Shown: positions 36,850 through 44,327 of the stretch, in pieces | How the letters are laid out: each line of letters opens with the position of its first letter | Position numbering within the stretch: position 1 is the first letter of the stretch | From: Aquipluma nitroreducens | Lineage (GTDB): Bacteria; Bacteroidota; Bacteroidia; Bacteroidales; Prolixibacteraceae | DNA length: 64,000 nt | Reading direction: 5' to 3' | NCBI RefSeq assembly: GCF_009689585.1 | Contig: NZ_AP018694.1 | Coordinates: forward strand, 1,302,001-1,366,000 | Program-made: the position numbers and the translations under genes | The notes under the pieces: model-generated | What the model was told of the DNA's origin: nothing | Seen by the model: only the letters and a program-made list of their open reading frames with translations | Database searches by the model: none

Positions 36850-37602
36850 TTACCGAACAACAATTCCCTTCGACCTTAAATAACTTTTTAAATCAGGTAT
36901 GGCAATTTCCTTGTAGTGAAAAATGCTTGCCGCCAATCCTGCGTCGGCTTTCCCTTCTGTAAACACATCCACAAAATGGTCCATGTTTCCGGCTCCTCCG
37001 GAAGCGATGATTGGAATCCGCAACATATCGGCCATTTTAGCCAGTTGCTTGTTGGCAAAACCAGCCTTGGTTCCATCGTGGTTCATCGAGGTAAACAGGA
37101 TTTCGCCCGCACCGCGACTTTCGCCTTCTTTGGCCCATGAGAACAGTTCTTTGTCTGTCGGAATGCGGCCGCCATTCACTGTCACCGTCCAATAATCATT
37201 TTCACCCCGGGCATCGATGGCTAAAACCACAAACTGGCTACCAAAATTCAGCGCCAGATCGTCGATCAATTTCGGATTGCGAACTGCTGATGAGTTGATA
37301 CTGATTTTATCGGCTCCGGCACTCAATAAATCCTCGGCATCTTTCAACTCGCTGATTCCGCCACCAACGGTAAACGGGATGTTTATTTCGCGGGCAATTC
37401 GCCTGACCAGTTCAACAAAGGTTTTGCGGCCTTCGTGTGTGGCGGTAATGTCGAGAAAAACCAGTTCGTCGGCTCCCTGCTCGGCATACATAGCGCCCAG
37501 TTCAACCGGGTCGCCCACGCTTTTAATATTCACAAAATTGATGCCTTTAACAGTCTGACCGTCTTTAATATCCAGGCATGGTATAATTCGTTTTGCTAAC
37601 AT
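36850..37602 (-). CDS. hisF: imidazole glycerol phosphate synthase, cyclase subunit
   Basis: I start it at ATG 37602 ([15 protein letters not shown]), giving 250 residues. The 17 codons upstream in frame lie in the repeat element. This TIM-barrel enzyme has Asp11 (LDIKDG) and the second catalytic Asp in [10 protein letters not shown] (about 130). It uses ammonia from HisH to make ImGP and AICAR. It is separated from hisA by a stop-abutting repeat. Confidence 0.97.
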   Translation of the reverse strand: MLAKRIIPCLDIKDGQTVKGINFVNIKSVGDPVELGAMYAEQGADELVFLDITATHEGRKTFVELVRRIAREINIPFTVGGGISELKDAEDLLSAGADKISINSSAVRNPKLIDDLALNFGSQFVVLAIDARGENDYWTVTVNGGRIPTDKELFSWAKEGESRGAGEILFTSMNHDGTKAGFANKQLAKMADMLRIPIIASGGAGNMDHFVDVFTEGKADAGLAASIFHYKEIAIPDLKSYLRSKGIVVR

Positions 37603-37614
37603 GATCGTTTGTTT

Positions 37615-37702
37615 AACCACAATGGGTACTAAGTTTTTCACGAAGGACACCAAGATTATTTCATTGTGTCCTTTGTGCTTTTTCCTTTGCGTTCTTTGTG
37701 TT
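37615..37702. repeat. stop-abutting inverted repeat between hisA and hisF (family c)
   Basis: In operon orientation, AACACAAAGAACGCAAAGG begins directly after the hisA TGA, and the second arm ends CCCATTGTGGTT about 13 bases before the hisF ATG. The arms (about 37 bases, including GCACAAAGGACAC / GTGTCCTTCGTG) can fold into a long hairpin. No cargo gene is inside. Confidence 0.85.
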
Positions 37703-38431
37703 TCATTTCGTCAGAATAAATTTGCTAATCTCTTCCAAGCTAATCCGATTTTCGTAAATCGCTTTGCCGGTAATTACTCCAGGAATACCCAATTCGTCGA
37801 GCTCATAAATATCTTTCATGGTGGCGATGCCGCCGCTGGCAATGAGTCCAAGGCTTGGAAATTTGTTCCTGATTTCTTTATACAAATCGATGCTTGGACC
37901 AGTTAACATGCCGTCGCGGGCAATGTCGGTTGAAATAACCTGCCGAATGCCTTTGCTGGTATAACTTTCAATGAAATCGAGAATGGATAATTCTGAAACT
38001 TCCTGCCAGCCACTCACGGCGATCATTTTGTCTTTTGCATCGGCTCCGAGAATAATTTTCTCTGCACCGTAAGTTTCAATCCAATGCAGGAAAGTCTCAC
38101 GATCTTTTACCGCAATACTTCCGCCGGTAACCATTTTTGCACCGCATTCGAACGCAATGCGCAAATCTTCGTCCGATTTCAATCCGCCGCCAAAGTCGAT
38201 GATCAGATTCGTTTTCGAGGCAATCAATTCAAGCACTTTATAATTGACAATGTGCTTGGCTTTTGCGCCATCCAGATCTACCAGGTGCAAACGGGTGATT
38301 CCGGCATCCTCAAACATTTTAGCTACTTCGAGCGGATTCTCGTTGTAAACAGTTTTCTGGTTGTAATCGCCTTGCGACAAACGAACGCATTTCGCATCGA
38401 TTAAATCAATGGCAGGTATAATTGTAATCAT
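37703..38431 (-). CDS. hisA: ProFAR isomerase (phosphoribosylformimino-AICAR ribotide isomerase)
   Basis: The 242-residue TIM-barrel isomerase catalyses histidine step 4. Conserved elements are the N-terminal [18 protein letters not shown] with the catalytic Asp8, the phosphate-binding [12 protein letters not shown], and the second catalytic Asp in [12 protein letters not shown]. It follows the four-helix-bundle gene at 38492 and precedes hisF. Its stop codon directly abuts a repeat element. Confidence 0.97.
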   Translation of the reverse strand: MITIIPAIDLIDAKCVRLSQGDYNQKTVYNENPLEVAKMFEDAGITRLHLVDLDGAKAKHIVNYKVLELIASKTNLIIDFGGGLKSDEDLRIAFECGAKMVTGGSIAVKDRETFLHWIETYGAEKIILGADAKDKMIAVSGWQEVSELSILDFIESYTSKGIRQVISTDIARDGMLTGPSIDLYKEIRNKFPSLGLIASGGIATMKDIYELDELGIPGVITGKAIYENRISLEEISKFILTK

Positions 38432-38459
38432 TTTAGATTCAAACTTAAGTTACAGAGAG

Positions 38460-38491
38460 ACAAGGCACCTAAGTACCAAAGTATCTCAATA
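38460..38491. repeat. right arm of the inverted repeat flanking a four-helix-bundle gene (family d)
   Basis: In operon orientation the gene's TAA is followed within about 6 bases by ATACTTTGGTACTTAGGTGC and CTTGTCTCTC. This is the inverse of the arm at 38851-38892 (AAGTACCAAAG, AGACAAAG). The four-helix-bundle gene therefore lies between the two arms of one hairpin-type repeat. Confidence 0.7.
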
Positions 38492-38848
38492 TTATTTATC
38501 AGTTATTGATTGGATAAATGCTGAAAGCATCCTCTCAATTTCTCTGGTTTCTTCAAATACAGTATTAAACTTGCCTTCTTCAATGTATTCAAGATTCCTG
38601 GCAATCCTTAATTGTGTTTGCAATTCAAATAAGGAACCCATTGAAATTTTCAAAAAGCGAATAAAATCTTGTTGCGATTTTCGACCAAAACCTTCAGCAA
38701 TATTTGAAGGAATTGAGACTGCACAGCGACGTATTTGACTTGTTAGTCCATAAACCTCTTCTTTAGGGAAATTACGAGTTTCTCTATAAATGACTGTGAC
38801 AATCTCCATCGATTTCTGCCATACAAATAATTCAGTATATGTCTTCAT
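38492..38848 (-). CDS. four-helix-bundle protein (S23 / 23S intervening-sequence family), copy 1
   Basis: The 118-residue all-helical protein reads FVWQKSMEIVTVIYRETRNFP, then GLTSQIRRCAVSIPSNIAEG, the typical signature of the four-helix-bundle family. That family is known from 23S rRNA intervening sequences and is related to the Avd protein of diversity-generating retroelements. It is basic in the central helix pair, which suits nucleic-acid binding. Here it is not in rRNA but between hisH and hisA, in operon orientation, flanked by family-d inverted arms. A second member lies at 42803-43120. Confidence 0.88.
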   Translation of the reverse strand: MKTYTELFVWQKSMEIVTVIYRETRNFPKEEVYGLTSQIRRCAVSIPSNIAEGFGRKSQQDFIRFLKISMGSLFELQTQLRIARNLEYIEEGKFNTVFEETREIERMLSAFIQSITDK

Positions 38849-38850
38849 TC

Positions 38851-38892
38851 TTTGTCTTTTGCTTTGGTACTTTGCCGCTTTGGTACTTTGTT
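38851..38892. repeat. left arm of the inverted repeat flanking a four-helix-bundle gene (family d)
   Basis: In operon orientation TAACAAAGTACCAAAGC, including the hisH stop codon, starts two direct copies of CAAAGTACCAAAGC. AGACAAAGA follows, just before the ATG of the four-helix-bundle gene. Confidence 0.75.
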
Positions 38893-39493
38893 ACTTGATT
38901 TTCAAAAAATTCTCCAAAATCCTCGCTCCTACAGTTCCGCTTTTTTCAGGATGAAACTGTGTGGCATAAAAATTATCGCGGTGCAAGGCAGCGCTGAAAG
39001 GATTGATGTAATTACATACGGCAGCGGTATGTTCACCCACTGCGGCATAATACGAATGGACAAAATAGACAAATTGGTTCTCGAGCGATGGATCGAAAAT
39101 GTCACTTTTCAGATCGGTGATAGTATTCCAACCCATGTGCGGAACCTTGGTGACGAATTCCATCCCTGATTCTGGAATAAACCGTTTGACTTGCTCATCG
39201 AAAATACCCAAACATGGCGTATTGCCTTCTTCCGAATGGCTACACATCAATTGCAACCCCAGGCAAATTCCAAGAACTGGTTGTTTCAGCTCAGGAATCA
39301 GTTTATCCAGACCTTCTTTCTTCAGGTAAGCCATTGTAGTACTGGCCTCTCCCACTCCCGGAAAAATCACTTTATCGGCGGTCTTAATCTTTTCGTGGTC
39401 ACCTGTGATTTCAGCATTCACGCCAAGTCGCTGCAAGGCATTGTTGACAGATTCGATGTTTCCCGCGTTGTATTTAATAATGACAATATTCAT
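38891..39493 (-). CDS. hisH: imidazole glycerol phosphate synthase, glutaminase subunit
   Basis: The 200-residue class I glutamine amidotransferase has a nucleophile Cys in LGICLGLQLMCSHSEEG (about 77) and a His/Glu pair in ATQFHPEKSG. It supplies ammonia to HisF. Its stop codon merges with the family-d repeat. Upstream there is a 159-base gap holding an opposing tRNA gene, so it may start a separate transcript. Confidence 0.96.
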   Translation of the reverse strand: MNIVIIKYNAGNIESVNNALQRLGVNAEITGDHEKIKTADKVIFPGVGEASTTMAYLKKEGLDKLIPELKQPVLGICLGLQLMCSHSEEGNTPCLGIFDEQVKRFIPESGMEFVTKVPHMGWNTITDLKSDIFDPSLENQFVYFVHSYYAAVGEHTAAVCNYINPFSAALHRDNFYATQFHPEKSGTVGARILENFLKIK

Positions 39494-39534
39494 ATTGTTA
39501 TTCTATATTTTTCTGATCAATTCGATGACAACAA

Positions 39535-39542
39535 TAGCTTTG
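39535..39542 (+). promoter_or_regulatory. -7 box upstream of tRNA-Glu
   Basis: TAGCTTTG exactly matches TAnnTTTG and ends 33 bases before the tRNA. It sits within a CAACAA/TTGTTG inverted repeat. No clear -33 TTTG is seen. Confidence 0.45.
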
Positions 39543-39575
39543 TTGTTGTACCTTTATCTGAAGAAATTCAAATCC

Positions 39576-39647
39576 GGCGCGTTCTTCTAACGGTTAGGAA
39601 ACCGGTTTCTCAATCCGGAGATGGCAGTTCGATTCTGCTACGCGCTA
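39576..39647 (+). tRNA. tRNA-Glu (anticodon CTC)
   Basis: The 72-base cloverleaf has an acceptor stem GGCGCGT / ACGCGCT (first pair G-U), a D arm TTCT with an AACGGTT-type loop, and an anticodon stem CCGG(T) / (T)CCGG with loop TTCTCAA and CTC at 39609-39611. A 4-base variable loop fits tRNA-Glu. The T arm is GGCAG-TTCGATT-CTGCT and the discriminator is A. The CCA end is not encoded. The 31-39 pair is a T-T mismatch. It runs opposite to the surrounding his/purU genes and ends 5 bases from the stop of the TlpA-like gene. A tRNA search program would settle the call. Confidence 0.78.
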
Positions 39648-39652
39648 CAATT

Positions 39653-40189
39653 CTATTTTAGAAGCTCAGCAATTACTTTCTTCATTTCCTGAAACTCCTC
39701 TTCTTTATACAACCTTGTCATAAAAACAATTTTACCAGTTTTATCAACAATCACATTTCGGGTAACACCAGCACCTTTTTCAGCAAACTGATAAAAGATA
39801 CCACCTTTCGGGTCAAGCGCCAACGGGTAAGTGACAGGAATCTGCTTGGCAAATGTCTTTACTTTTTCAACTGGTTCATCCAGATCAATTCCGAACAAAG
39901 CAAAATTTGGATTGTCCTTGTATTTTCTCCAGATATCGGCTTCGATGTGCGGCATCTCCTTCCGGCATACTCCACACCAACTGGCAGTAAACTGAAGCAT
40001 CACCACTTTGCCTTTCAAATCGGCTGTTTGAACAGTTTTCCCATCAGTTGTGATCATACTGAAATCAGGAATTTGCTGCCCAACTTTAACGATGTAGGCG
40101 TAATCAGCAGGAATTTCCTTTGCTGGTGATTGAGCAAAGGCTCCTGAATAACTTAATCCAATCATGAGTAGTAGAATAATTTTTTTCAT
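39653..40189 (-). CDS. TlpA-like periplasmic thioredoxin-fold protein
   Basis: The start at ATG 40189 (MKKIILLLMIGLSYSGAFAQ) gives a clean 20-residue signal peptide; 8 codons upstream are unlikely. The mature domain has the redox motif WCGVC (C72, C75) in QFTASWCGVCRKEMP, and a conserved Pro region AGVTRNVIVDK. Total length is 178 residues. It is 10 bases downstream of purU and probably co-transcribed with it. It has no evident link to histidine synthesis. It is distinct from the TlpA-like protein at 23232. Confidence 0.85.
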   Translation of the reverse strand: MKKIILLLMIGLSYSGAFAQSPAKEIPADYAYIVKVGQQIPDFSMITTDGKTVQTADLKGKVVMLQFTASWCGVCRKEMPHIEADIWRKYKDNPNFALFGIDLDEPVEKVKTFAKQIPVTYPLALDPKGGIFYQFAEKGAGVTRNVIVDKTGKIVFMTRLYKEEEFQEMKKVIAELLK

Positions 40190-40199
40190 GGCATAATAT

Positions 40200-41072
40200 T
40201 TAACTAAAGACAACTGTTCGATTGTTGTAAACCAAAATTTTTCGTTCGATGTGCTTGTTCACGGCCTTTGAAAGAACGATTTTTTCCAGATCACGGCCTT
40301 TTGCAATCAGGTCGTCAACCATGTCTTTGTGGCTAACATGAGCAACTTCCTGCTTAATAATTGGGCCAGCATCAAGTTCTGTTGTTACATAATGGCTTGT
40401 TGCACCAATAATTTTTACTCCGCGTTTGTATGCAGCGTGATAAGGTTTTGCACCAACAAATGCCGGCAAAAACGAGTGATGAATGTTAATAATCCGGTTA
40501 GGAAAATGGGTAATAAATTCGTCGCTGATGATTTGCATGTATCGTGCCAACACAATAAAATCGATTTTATGCTTTTCCATCAAAGCAATTTCCTGAGCTT
40601 CCAGTTCTTCTTTATTGTCTTTTGTCACCGGGAAAACGTGATATTCAATATCGAACCTCCGGGCTACATCGGCCATATCCGGATGATTGCTGATGATCAC
40701 AGGAATTTCCACGTTCCATTCTCCTGAAGTATATCGGGCCAGAAGATCGAACAGGCAATGCGACATCTTCGAGACAAAGATGGCCATTCGAGGCTTTTCT
40801 TCCGAAAAATGGAGTTCAAAGGTCATTTGATTTTTCTGACCAATAAGCGTTGCAAAATAGTCGGCTATTTTATTTTTCGGGATATTGAAATTCGCTAAAT
40901 CCCACTCTACACGCATGTAAAACAGTTTTTCTTCACGATCTACATGCTGATCGAGATACAAAATATTCCCATTATTGGTATTAATAAACTCAGTTACCAA
41001 TGCCAGAAGCCCCTGCTGATCGGGACAGTGAATGAGCAGAATTGCGGTTGATTTACTTGTATCTATTGTCAT
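40200..41072 (-). CDS. purU: formyltetrahydrofolate deformylase
   Basis: The start at ATG 41072 (MTIDTSKSTAILLIHCPD) gives 290 residues. An N-terminal ACT-like domain (about 8-90) is followed by a formyltransferase-fold catalytic domain with INIHHSFLPAFVGAKPYHAAY and the catalytic Asp in TTELDAGPIIKQE. The enzyme hydrolyses 10-formyl-THF to formate and THF and balances one-carbon pools. A loose metabolic link is that HisF/HisH release AICAR, which consumes 10-formyl-THF in purine synthesis. A family-c repeat lies upstream. Confidence 0.9.
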   Translation of the reverse strand: MTIDTSKSTAILLIHCPDQQGLLALVTEFINTNNGNILYLDQHVDREEKLFYMRVEWDLANFNIPKNKIADYFATLIGQKNQMTFELHFSEEKPRMAIFVSKMSHCLFDLLARYTSGEWNVEIPVIISNHPDMADVARRFDIEYHVFPVTKDNKEELEAQEIALMEKHKIDFIVLARYMQIISDEFITHFPNRIINIHHSFLPAFVGAKPYHAAYKRGVKIIGATSHYVTTELDAGPIIKQEVAHVSHKDMVDDLIAKGRDLEKIVLSKAVNKHIERKILVYNNRTVVFS

Positions 41073-41083
41073 ATTTGTTGGTT

Positions 41084-41165
41084 TAAACACAAAGGACTCA
41101 AAGGTTTTCCACAAAGGACACAATGTTTTCTTTTATATCCTTCATGTTCCCATGTATCCTGCGTG
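41084..41165. repeat. stop-abutting inverted repeat between the GxxExxY gene and purU (family c)
   Basis: In operon orientation it starts right after the TAG of the GxxExxY gene (CACGCAGGATACATGGG...) and ends with TTGTGTCCTTTGTGG and GAGTCCTTTGTG, 12 bases before the purU ATG. Its two halves can pair. Confidence 0.75.
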
Positions 41166-41537
41166 CTATAAAATAACTCGTTTAATTCCGTTCTTTAAAT
41201 GTGTTACATTGAAGTTCACTAAAAGTCCAAGTTTGCACCCTGATAATTTCAGATATGTCAAGGTCTGAGCCAAATGAACATCTGTTAATTCTTCAACTGC
41301 CTTCAATTCTACAATAATCTTATTTTCCACCAAAATATCCAATCGTAAGTGGCTTCCCAATTTCAACCCTTTATAAATCAGAGGAAGATGCTTTTGTTTT
41401 TCAACATTCAGACCGACCATCTGCAATTCGATAAAAAGACATTCTTCATAAACACTTTCAAGCAACCCAGGTCCCAGGTTCGTGTGCACTTCGAAAGCAC
41501 AATCGAGTACTTTCTTGAAAATTTCTTCGCGATCCAT
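41166..41537 (-). CDS. GxxExxY protein (PDDEXK-like small protein)
   Basis: The 123-residue protein has the naming motif GLLESVYEECL at about 24-34 and a PDDEXK-like core: SHLRLDILVENKIIVELKA, giving Asp and ExK. Members of this family are small and widespread, often next to short repeats, and of unknown function. Here it stands between hisB and purU in operon orientation, with family-c repeat sequence on both sides. No partner gene is adjacent. Catalytic activity is inferred from the motif only. Confidence 0.87.
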   Translation of the reverse strand: MDREEIFKKVLDCAFEVHTNLGPGLLESVYEECLFIELQMVGLNVEKQKHLPLIYKGLKLGSHLRLDILVENKIIVELKAVEELTDVHLAQTLTYLKLSGCKLGLLVNFNVTHLKNGIKRVIL

Positions 41538-41558
41538 ATTTCTGTTGTTGGATATCTA

Positions 41559-41597
41559 CTTCGTGTCCTTCGTGAAAACCCTTTGTTCCTTTGTGAT
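41559..41597. repeat. stop-abutting repeat between hisB and the GxxExxY gene (family c, half element)
   Basis: In operon orientation the hisB TAA runs into TCACAAAGGAACAAAGGG and then CACGAAGGACACGAAG, just upstream of the GxxExxY ATG. Only one polarity of arm is present here. The opposite arms lie beyond the gene at 41084-41165. Confidence 0.75.
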
Positions 41598-42718
41598 TAT
41601 AGTGTTCCCTTGGTTGTTGGTAATTCGAAGTTAAACACATCTTTCCGGATGGCCATCTTTACAGCACGAGCCAATGCTTTGAAAATGCCTTCAATTTTAT
41701 GGTGTTCGTTGGTTCCTTCAGCCTGAATGTTCAGGTTTGCCAAAGCAGTATCAGAAAATGATTTGAAGAAATGAAAGAACATTTCTGTTGGCGTGTCGCC
41801 CACTTTTTCGCGCTTGAATTCGGCATTCCAAACAATCCACGGACGACCACCAAAATCGATGGCTACCTGAGCCAGACAATCGTCCATTGGCAGGCAATAG
41901 CCATAGCGTTCAACGCCACGTTTGTCGCCTAAAGCCAGTTTAAAAGCTTCGCCAAGGGCAAGACCAGTATCTTCAATGGTATGATGTTCGTCAACATTCA
42001 GGTCGCCGTCCACTTGAATTTTTAAATCAACTCCTGAATGGCGGGCAATCTGATCGAGCATGTGATCAAAAAATCCAAGTCCGGTGTGAATATTTCCTTT
42101 ACCTGTTCCGTCCAGATTCAGTTCAACCCTGATTTTGGTTTCTTTGGTGCTCCGGATAACTACCGCAGTACGATCAGGAGCTGCAACTTTGGAATAAATC
42201 TCATCCCAATCGGTTGTAATCAAGGCACAAAATTCGGCCAATCCCTTTTCCTGAAGTTCATTTGCCAACGAGCCATCGTTAATCAGAATTCCTTTTGCTC
42301 CAAGGTTCTTCGCAAGTTGTATATCTGTCAATCGGTCACCAATTACGAAACTATTAGCCAGATCGTAACTACCATCCATGTATTTTCCCATCATGCCAGT
42401 CCCTGGTTTGCGGGTTGGTGCGTTATCCGCCGGAAAGTGACGGTCGATCAAAATGTCGTCGAAAACAACACCCTCCTTTTTAAAGGCGTTGAGAATCTTG
42501 TTGTGAACCGGCCAGAATGTTTCCTCTGGAAAACTCGCTGTTCCTAAACCATCCTGATTGGTCACCATCACTAATTCGTACGACAGGTTTTTGGCAATAA
42601 AATGCATATTCCTGAATACTTTTGGCAAATATTCCAGTTTTTCGAGTGAATCAATCTGTTCATCTTCTGTCTCGAAAATCAGTGTTCCGTCGCGGTCGAT
42701 AAAAAGGGCTTTTTTCAT
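41597..42718 (-). CDS. hisB: bifunctional histidinol-phosphatase / imidazoleglycerol-phosphate dehydratase
   Basis: The start at ATG 42718 ([13 protein letters not shown]) gives 373 residues. The N-terminal HAD phosphatase (about 1-165) has the nucleophile motif DRDGT and a later [11 protein letters not shown]. The C-terminal dehydratase (about 185-373) has the metal-binding motifs [21 protein letters not shown] and NEHHKIEG. The fusion matches the enterobacterial type HisB and catalyses steps 6 and 8. Its stop codon is embedded in a family-c repeat. Confidence 0.97.
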   Translation of the reverse strand: MKKALFIDRDGTLIFETEDEQIDSLEKLEYLPKVFRNMHFIAKNLSYELVMVTNQDGLGTASFPEETFWPVHNKILNAFKKEGVVFDDILIDRHFPADNAPTRKPGTGMMGKYMDGSYDLANSFVIGDRLTDIQLAKNLGAKGILINDGSLANELQEKGLAEFCALITTDWDEIYSKVAAPDRTAVVIRSTKETKIRVELNLDGTGKGNIHTGLGFFDHMLDQIARHSGVDLKIQVDGDLNVDEHHTIEDTGLALGEAFKLALGDKRGVERYGYCLPMDDCLAQVAIDFGGRPWIVWNAEFKREKVGDTPTEMFFHFFKSFSDTALANLNIQAEGTNEHHKIEGIFKALARAVKMAIRKDVFNFELPTTKGTL

Positions 42719-42725
42719 AATATAT

Positions 42726-42808
42726 AAATATCGAATATCGAACAAGAAATAAGAAATGTAAAACGAGCACTTCGAAGTTCCTTATTCCTTATTTGGTGTT
42801 TCTTATTT
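42726..42808. repeat. stop-abutting repeat between a four-helix-bundle gene and hisB (family b, copy 1)
   Basis: The first 34 bases match the copy at 43132-43216 in 33 positions (ATATCGAATATCGAACAAGA...). The remainder is about three-quarters identical. Internally GAACAAGAAATAAGAAATG can pair with the TTCTTATT words of the other end. In operon orientation the TAA stop of the four-helix-bundle gene lies inside the element's AATAAGAAAC word. Confidence 0.85.
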
Positions 42809-43120
42809 TTTCTTTTTTGCTGTTTCTATACTTTTCAGAAAAATGGCAATTAATTCATTGTTCTCTTGAATAATATCTGTCATTCTCTCAGGTTTTAAGA
42901 GAGGTTTTTTCAATATTATTTTCAATTTATGAATGAAATCATTCGTAGATTCTGCTGATTGCGCCTCGCCATAGTTCAATGCTGGTGCAGTTCCACAACG
43001 AATTAATTGGTTCCCGATGTGATTACCAAGTTTTGTATTCGGTAAAGATTCAACAATTTCATCAATCCGTAAAGCAAAATCAATCAAGCGATCTTCAAGG
43101 TCAAACCGTCTTTCTTCCAT
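42803..43120 (-). CDS. four-helix-bundle protein (S23 / 23S intervening-sequence family), copy 2
   Basis: The 105-residue helical protein has FALRIDEIVESLPNTKLGNHIGNQLIRCGTAPALNYGEA, a divergent version of the four-helix-bundle signature, ending in a Lys run. It is only distantly similar to copy 1 at 38492, so it is not a local duplicate. It lies between hisC and hisB in operon orientation, exactly between two directly repeated family-b elements, as if one repeat-plus-gene unit had been added in tandem to an existing repeat. Confidence 0.85.
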   Translation of the reverse strand: MEERRFDLEDRLIDFALRIDEIVESLPNTKLGNHIGNQLIRCGTAPALNYGEAQSAESTNDFIHKLKIILKKPLLKPERMTDIIQENNELIAIFLKSIETAKKKK

Positions 43121-43131
43121 GTCGTAAAATT

Positions 43132-43216
43132 TAAATATCGAATATCGAACAAAAAATAAGAAATGTTGAACGGCAACTTCGTTGTTTCTTGTTTCTTATT
43201 CGTTGTTTCTTATTTC
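43132..43216. repeat. stop-abutting repeat between hisC and a four-helix-bundle gene (family b, copy 2)
   Basis: In operon orientation AAATAAGAAACAACG starts at the hisC TGA, and the element ends TTCGATATTCGATATTTAA about 11 bases before the next ATG. It is a direct repeat of 42726-42808. Confidence 0.85.
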
Positions 43217-44246
43217 AAATCAGCTCTTTCAGCGCTTTTCTAAGCTTCTTATTTTCTTTCGGCGAGCCAATTGTAATGCGCAGACAATCGTCACAAAGTG
43301 CAATTTTTGAACGGTCGCGAACAATGATTTTTTGCTCAGTCAGGTACTCGTAAATGCCACGTGCATCGTGCATTTTAACCAGTATAAAGTTGGCATCCGA
43401 TGGATATACAACCTGCACAAAGGACAATTTAAATAACTTTTTCACCATTTTAGACCGTTCATCCACAATCGTTTTCACCCATTCTTCTTTTTCCTGAGAA
43501 TTATCCAACAACTCCAAGGCTTTTTGTTGTGTCAGGATATTGATGTTGTATGGATATTTGACCTTGTTAAAAACACGAATGATTTCAGGCTGTGCAAAAG
43601 CCATTCCGAGGCGGATTCCGGCCATTCCCCATGCCTTCGAGAAGGTCTGCAAAATGATCAGGTTTTCGTAGTTGTCCAATTCGGGCAACAAACTGCGCTC
43701 CGGAGAAAAATCGATGTAAGCTTCGTCAACTACAACCAAACCATCAAACTCAGTCAGAAGTTTAACGATTTCGACTTTATCCAACAGATTAGCGGTTGGA
43801 TTGTTGGGAGAACAAACGAAAATGGCTTTGGTATAAAGGTTGGAAGCATCCAACAACTTTTGCGCACTGAACCCAAAGTCTTCATTGAGTTTTACCTTGC
43901 GGACTTCAACATTGTTGATGTCGGCAGCAACCTGGTACATGCCATAAGTTGGATCGATCGAAACCATGTTATCAACTCCTGGCTCACAAAATGCACGGAA
44001 AATAATATCGATCGGTTCGTCGCTACCGTTGCCCAGAAAAATCTTTTCAGGAGCAATGCTTTTTAATTCTGCTATTTTCTTTTTAACAGCCCATTGCAGC
44101 GGATCGGGATAACGGTTGTATGGCGCGTTGAACGGGTTTTCGTTGGCATCAAGAAAAACCTCAGCCTCACCCGAAAACTCGTCGCGGGCGGATGAATAAG
44201 GTTTTAGCGCCTTTATGTTGTTGCGAAGTAATTTGTCTAAATTCAT
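43215..44246 (-). CDS. hisC: histidinol-phosphate aminotransferase
   Basis: The start at ATG 44246 (MNLDKLLRNNIKALKPYSS) gives 343 residues; the 13 codons upstream lie in a repeat element. This fold-type I PLP enzyme has the Schiff-base Lys in QTFSKAWGMAGIRLG, a substrate segment NENPFNAPYNRYPDP, and VDEAYIDFSPE contacting the cofactor. It catalyses step 7. Its TGA stop coincides with the boundary of a family-b repeat. Confidence 0.97.
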   Translation of the reverse strand: MNLDKLLRNNIKALKPYSSARDEFSGEAEVFLDANENPFNAPYNRYPDPLQWAVKKKIAELKSIAPEKIFLGNGSDEPIDIIFRAFCEPGVDNMVSIDPTYGMYQVAADINNVEVRKVKLNEDFGFSAQKLLDASNLYTKAIFVCSPNNPTANLLDKVEIVKLLTEFDGLVVVDEAYIDFSPERSLLPELDNYENLIILQTFSKAWGMAGIRLGMAFAQPEIIRVFNKVKYPYNINILTQQKALELLDNSQEKEEWVKTIVDERSKMVKKLFKLSFVQVVYPSDANFILVKMHDARGIYEYLTEQKIIVRDRSKIALCDDCLRITIGSPKENKKLRKALKELI

Positions 44247-44260
44247 GTATTTATTTTTTG

Positions 44261-44327
44261 AACCACATAGGCACATAGAACACATAGTTTAAATATTTCT
44301 ATTGTGTCCTATGTGTCTATTGTGGTT
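44261..44327. repeat. stop-abutting inverted repeat between hisD and hisC (family c variant)
   Basis: The arms AACCACATAGGCACATAG and CTATGTGTCTATTGTGGTT are 27 bases long and pair with few mismatches around a 13-base loop. The hisD TAA stop lies inside the terminal word TAACCACAATAG. It carries ACATAGG words where other family-c copies have ACAAAGG. No cargo gene is inside. Confidence 0.85.

Noticed and set aside
39494-39575. Riboswitch or second his leader upstream of hisH
   Set aside because: I found no His-rich frame and no terminator-antiterminator pair here. The structure in this gap is accounted for by the opposing tRNA and its promoter.
41597-42718. hisB as a recent fusion specific to this strain
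   Set aside because: The HAD-phosphatase plus dehydratase fusion is a well-known HisB form and both halves have normal motifs, so nothing indicates a recent event.
42722-43217. Insertion sequence around the four-helix-bundle gene
   Set aside because: There is no transposase frame and no target-site duplication I can define. The repeats are direct rather than terminal inverted. It is reported as a repeat-cargo unit instead.
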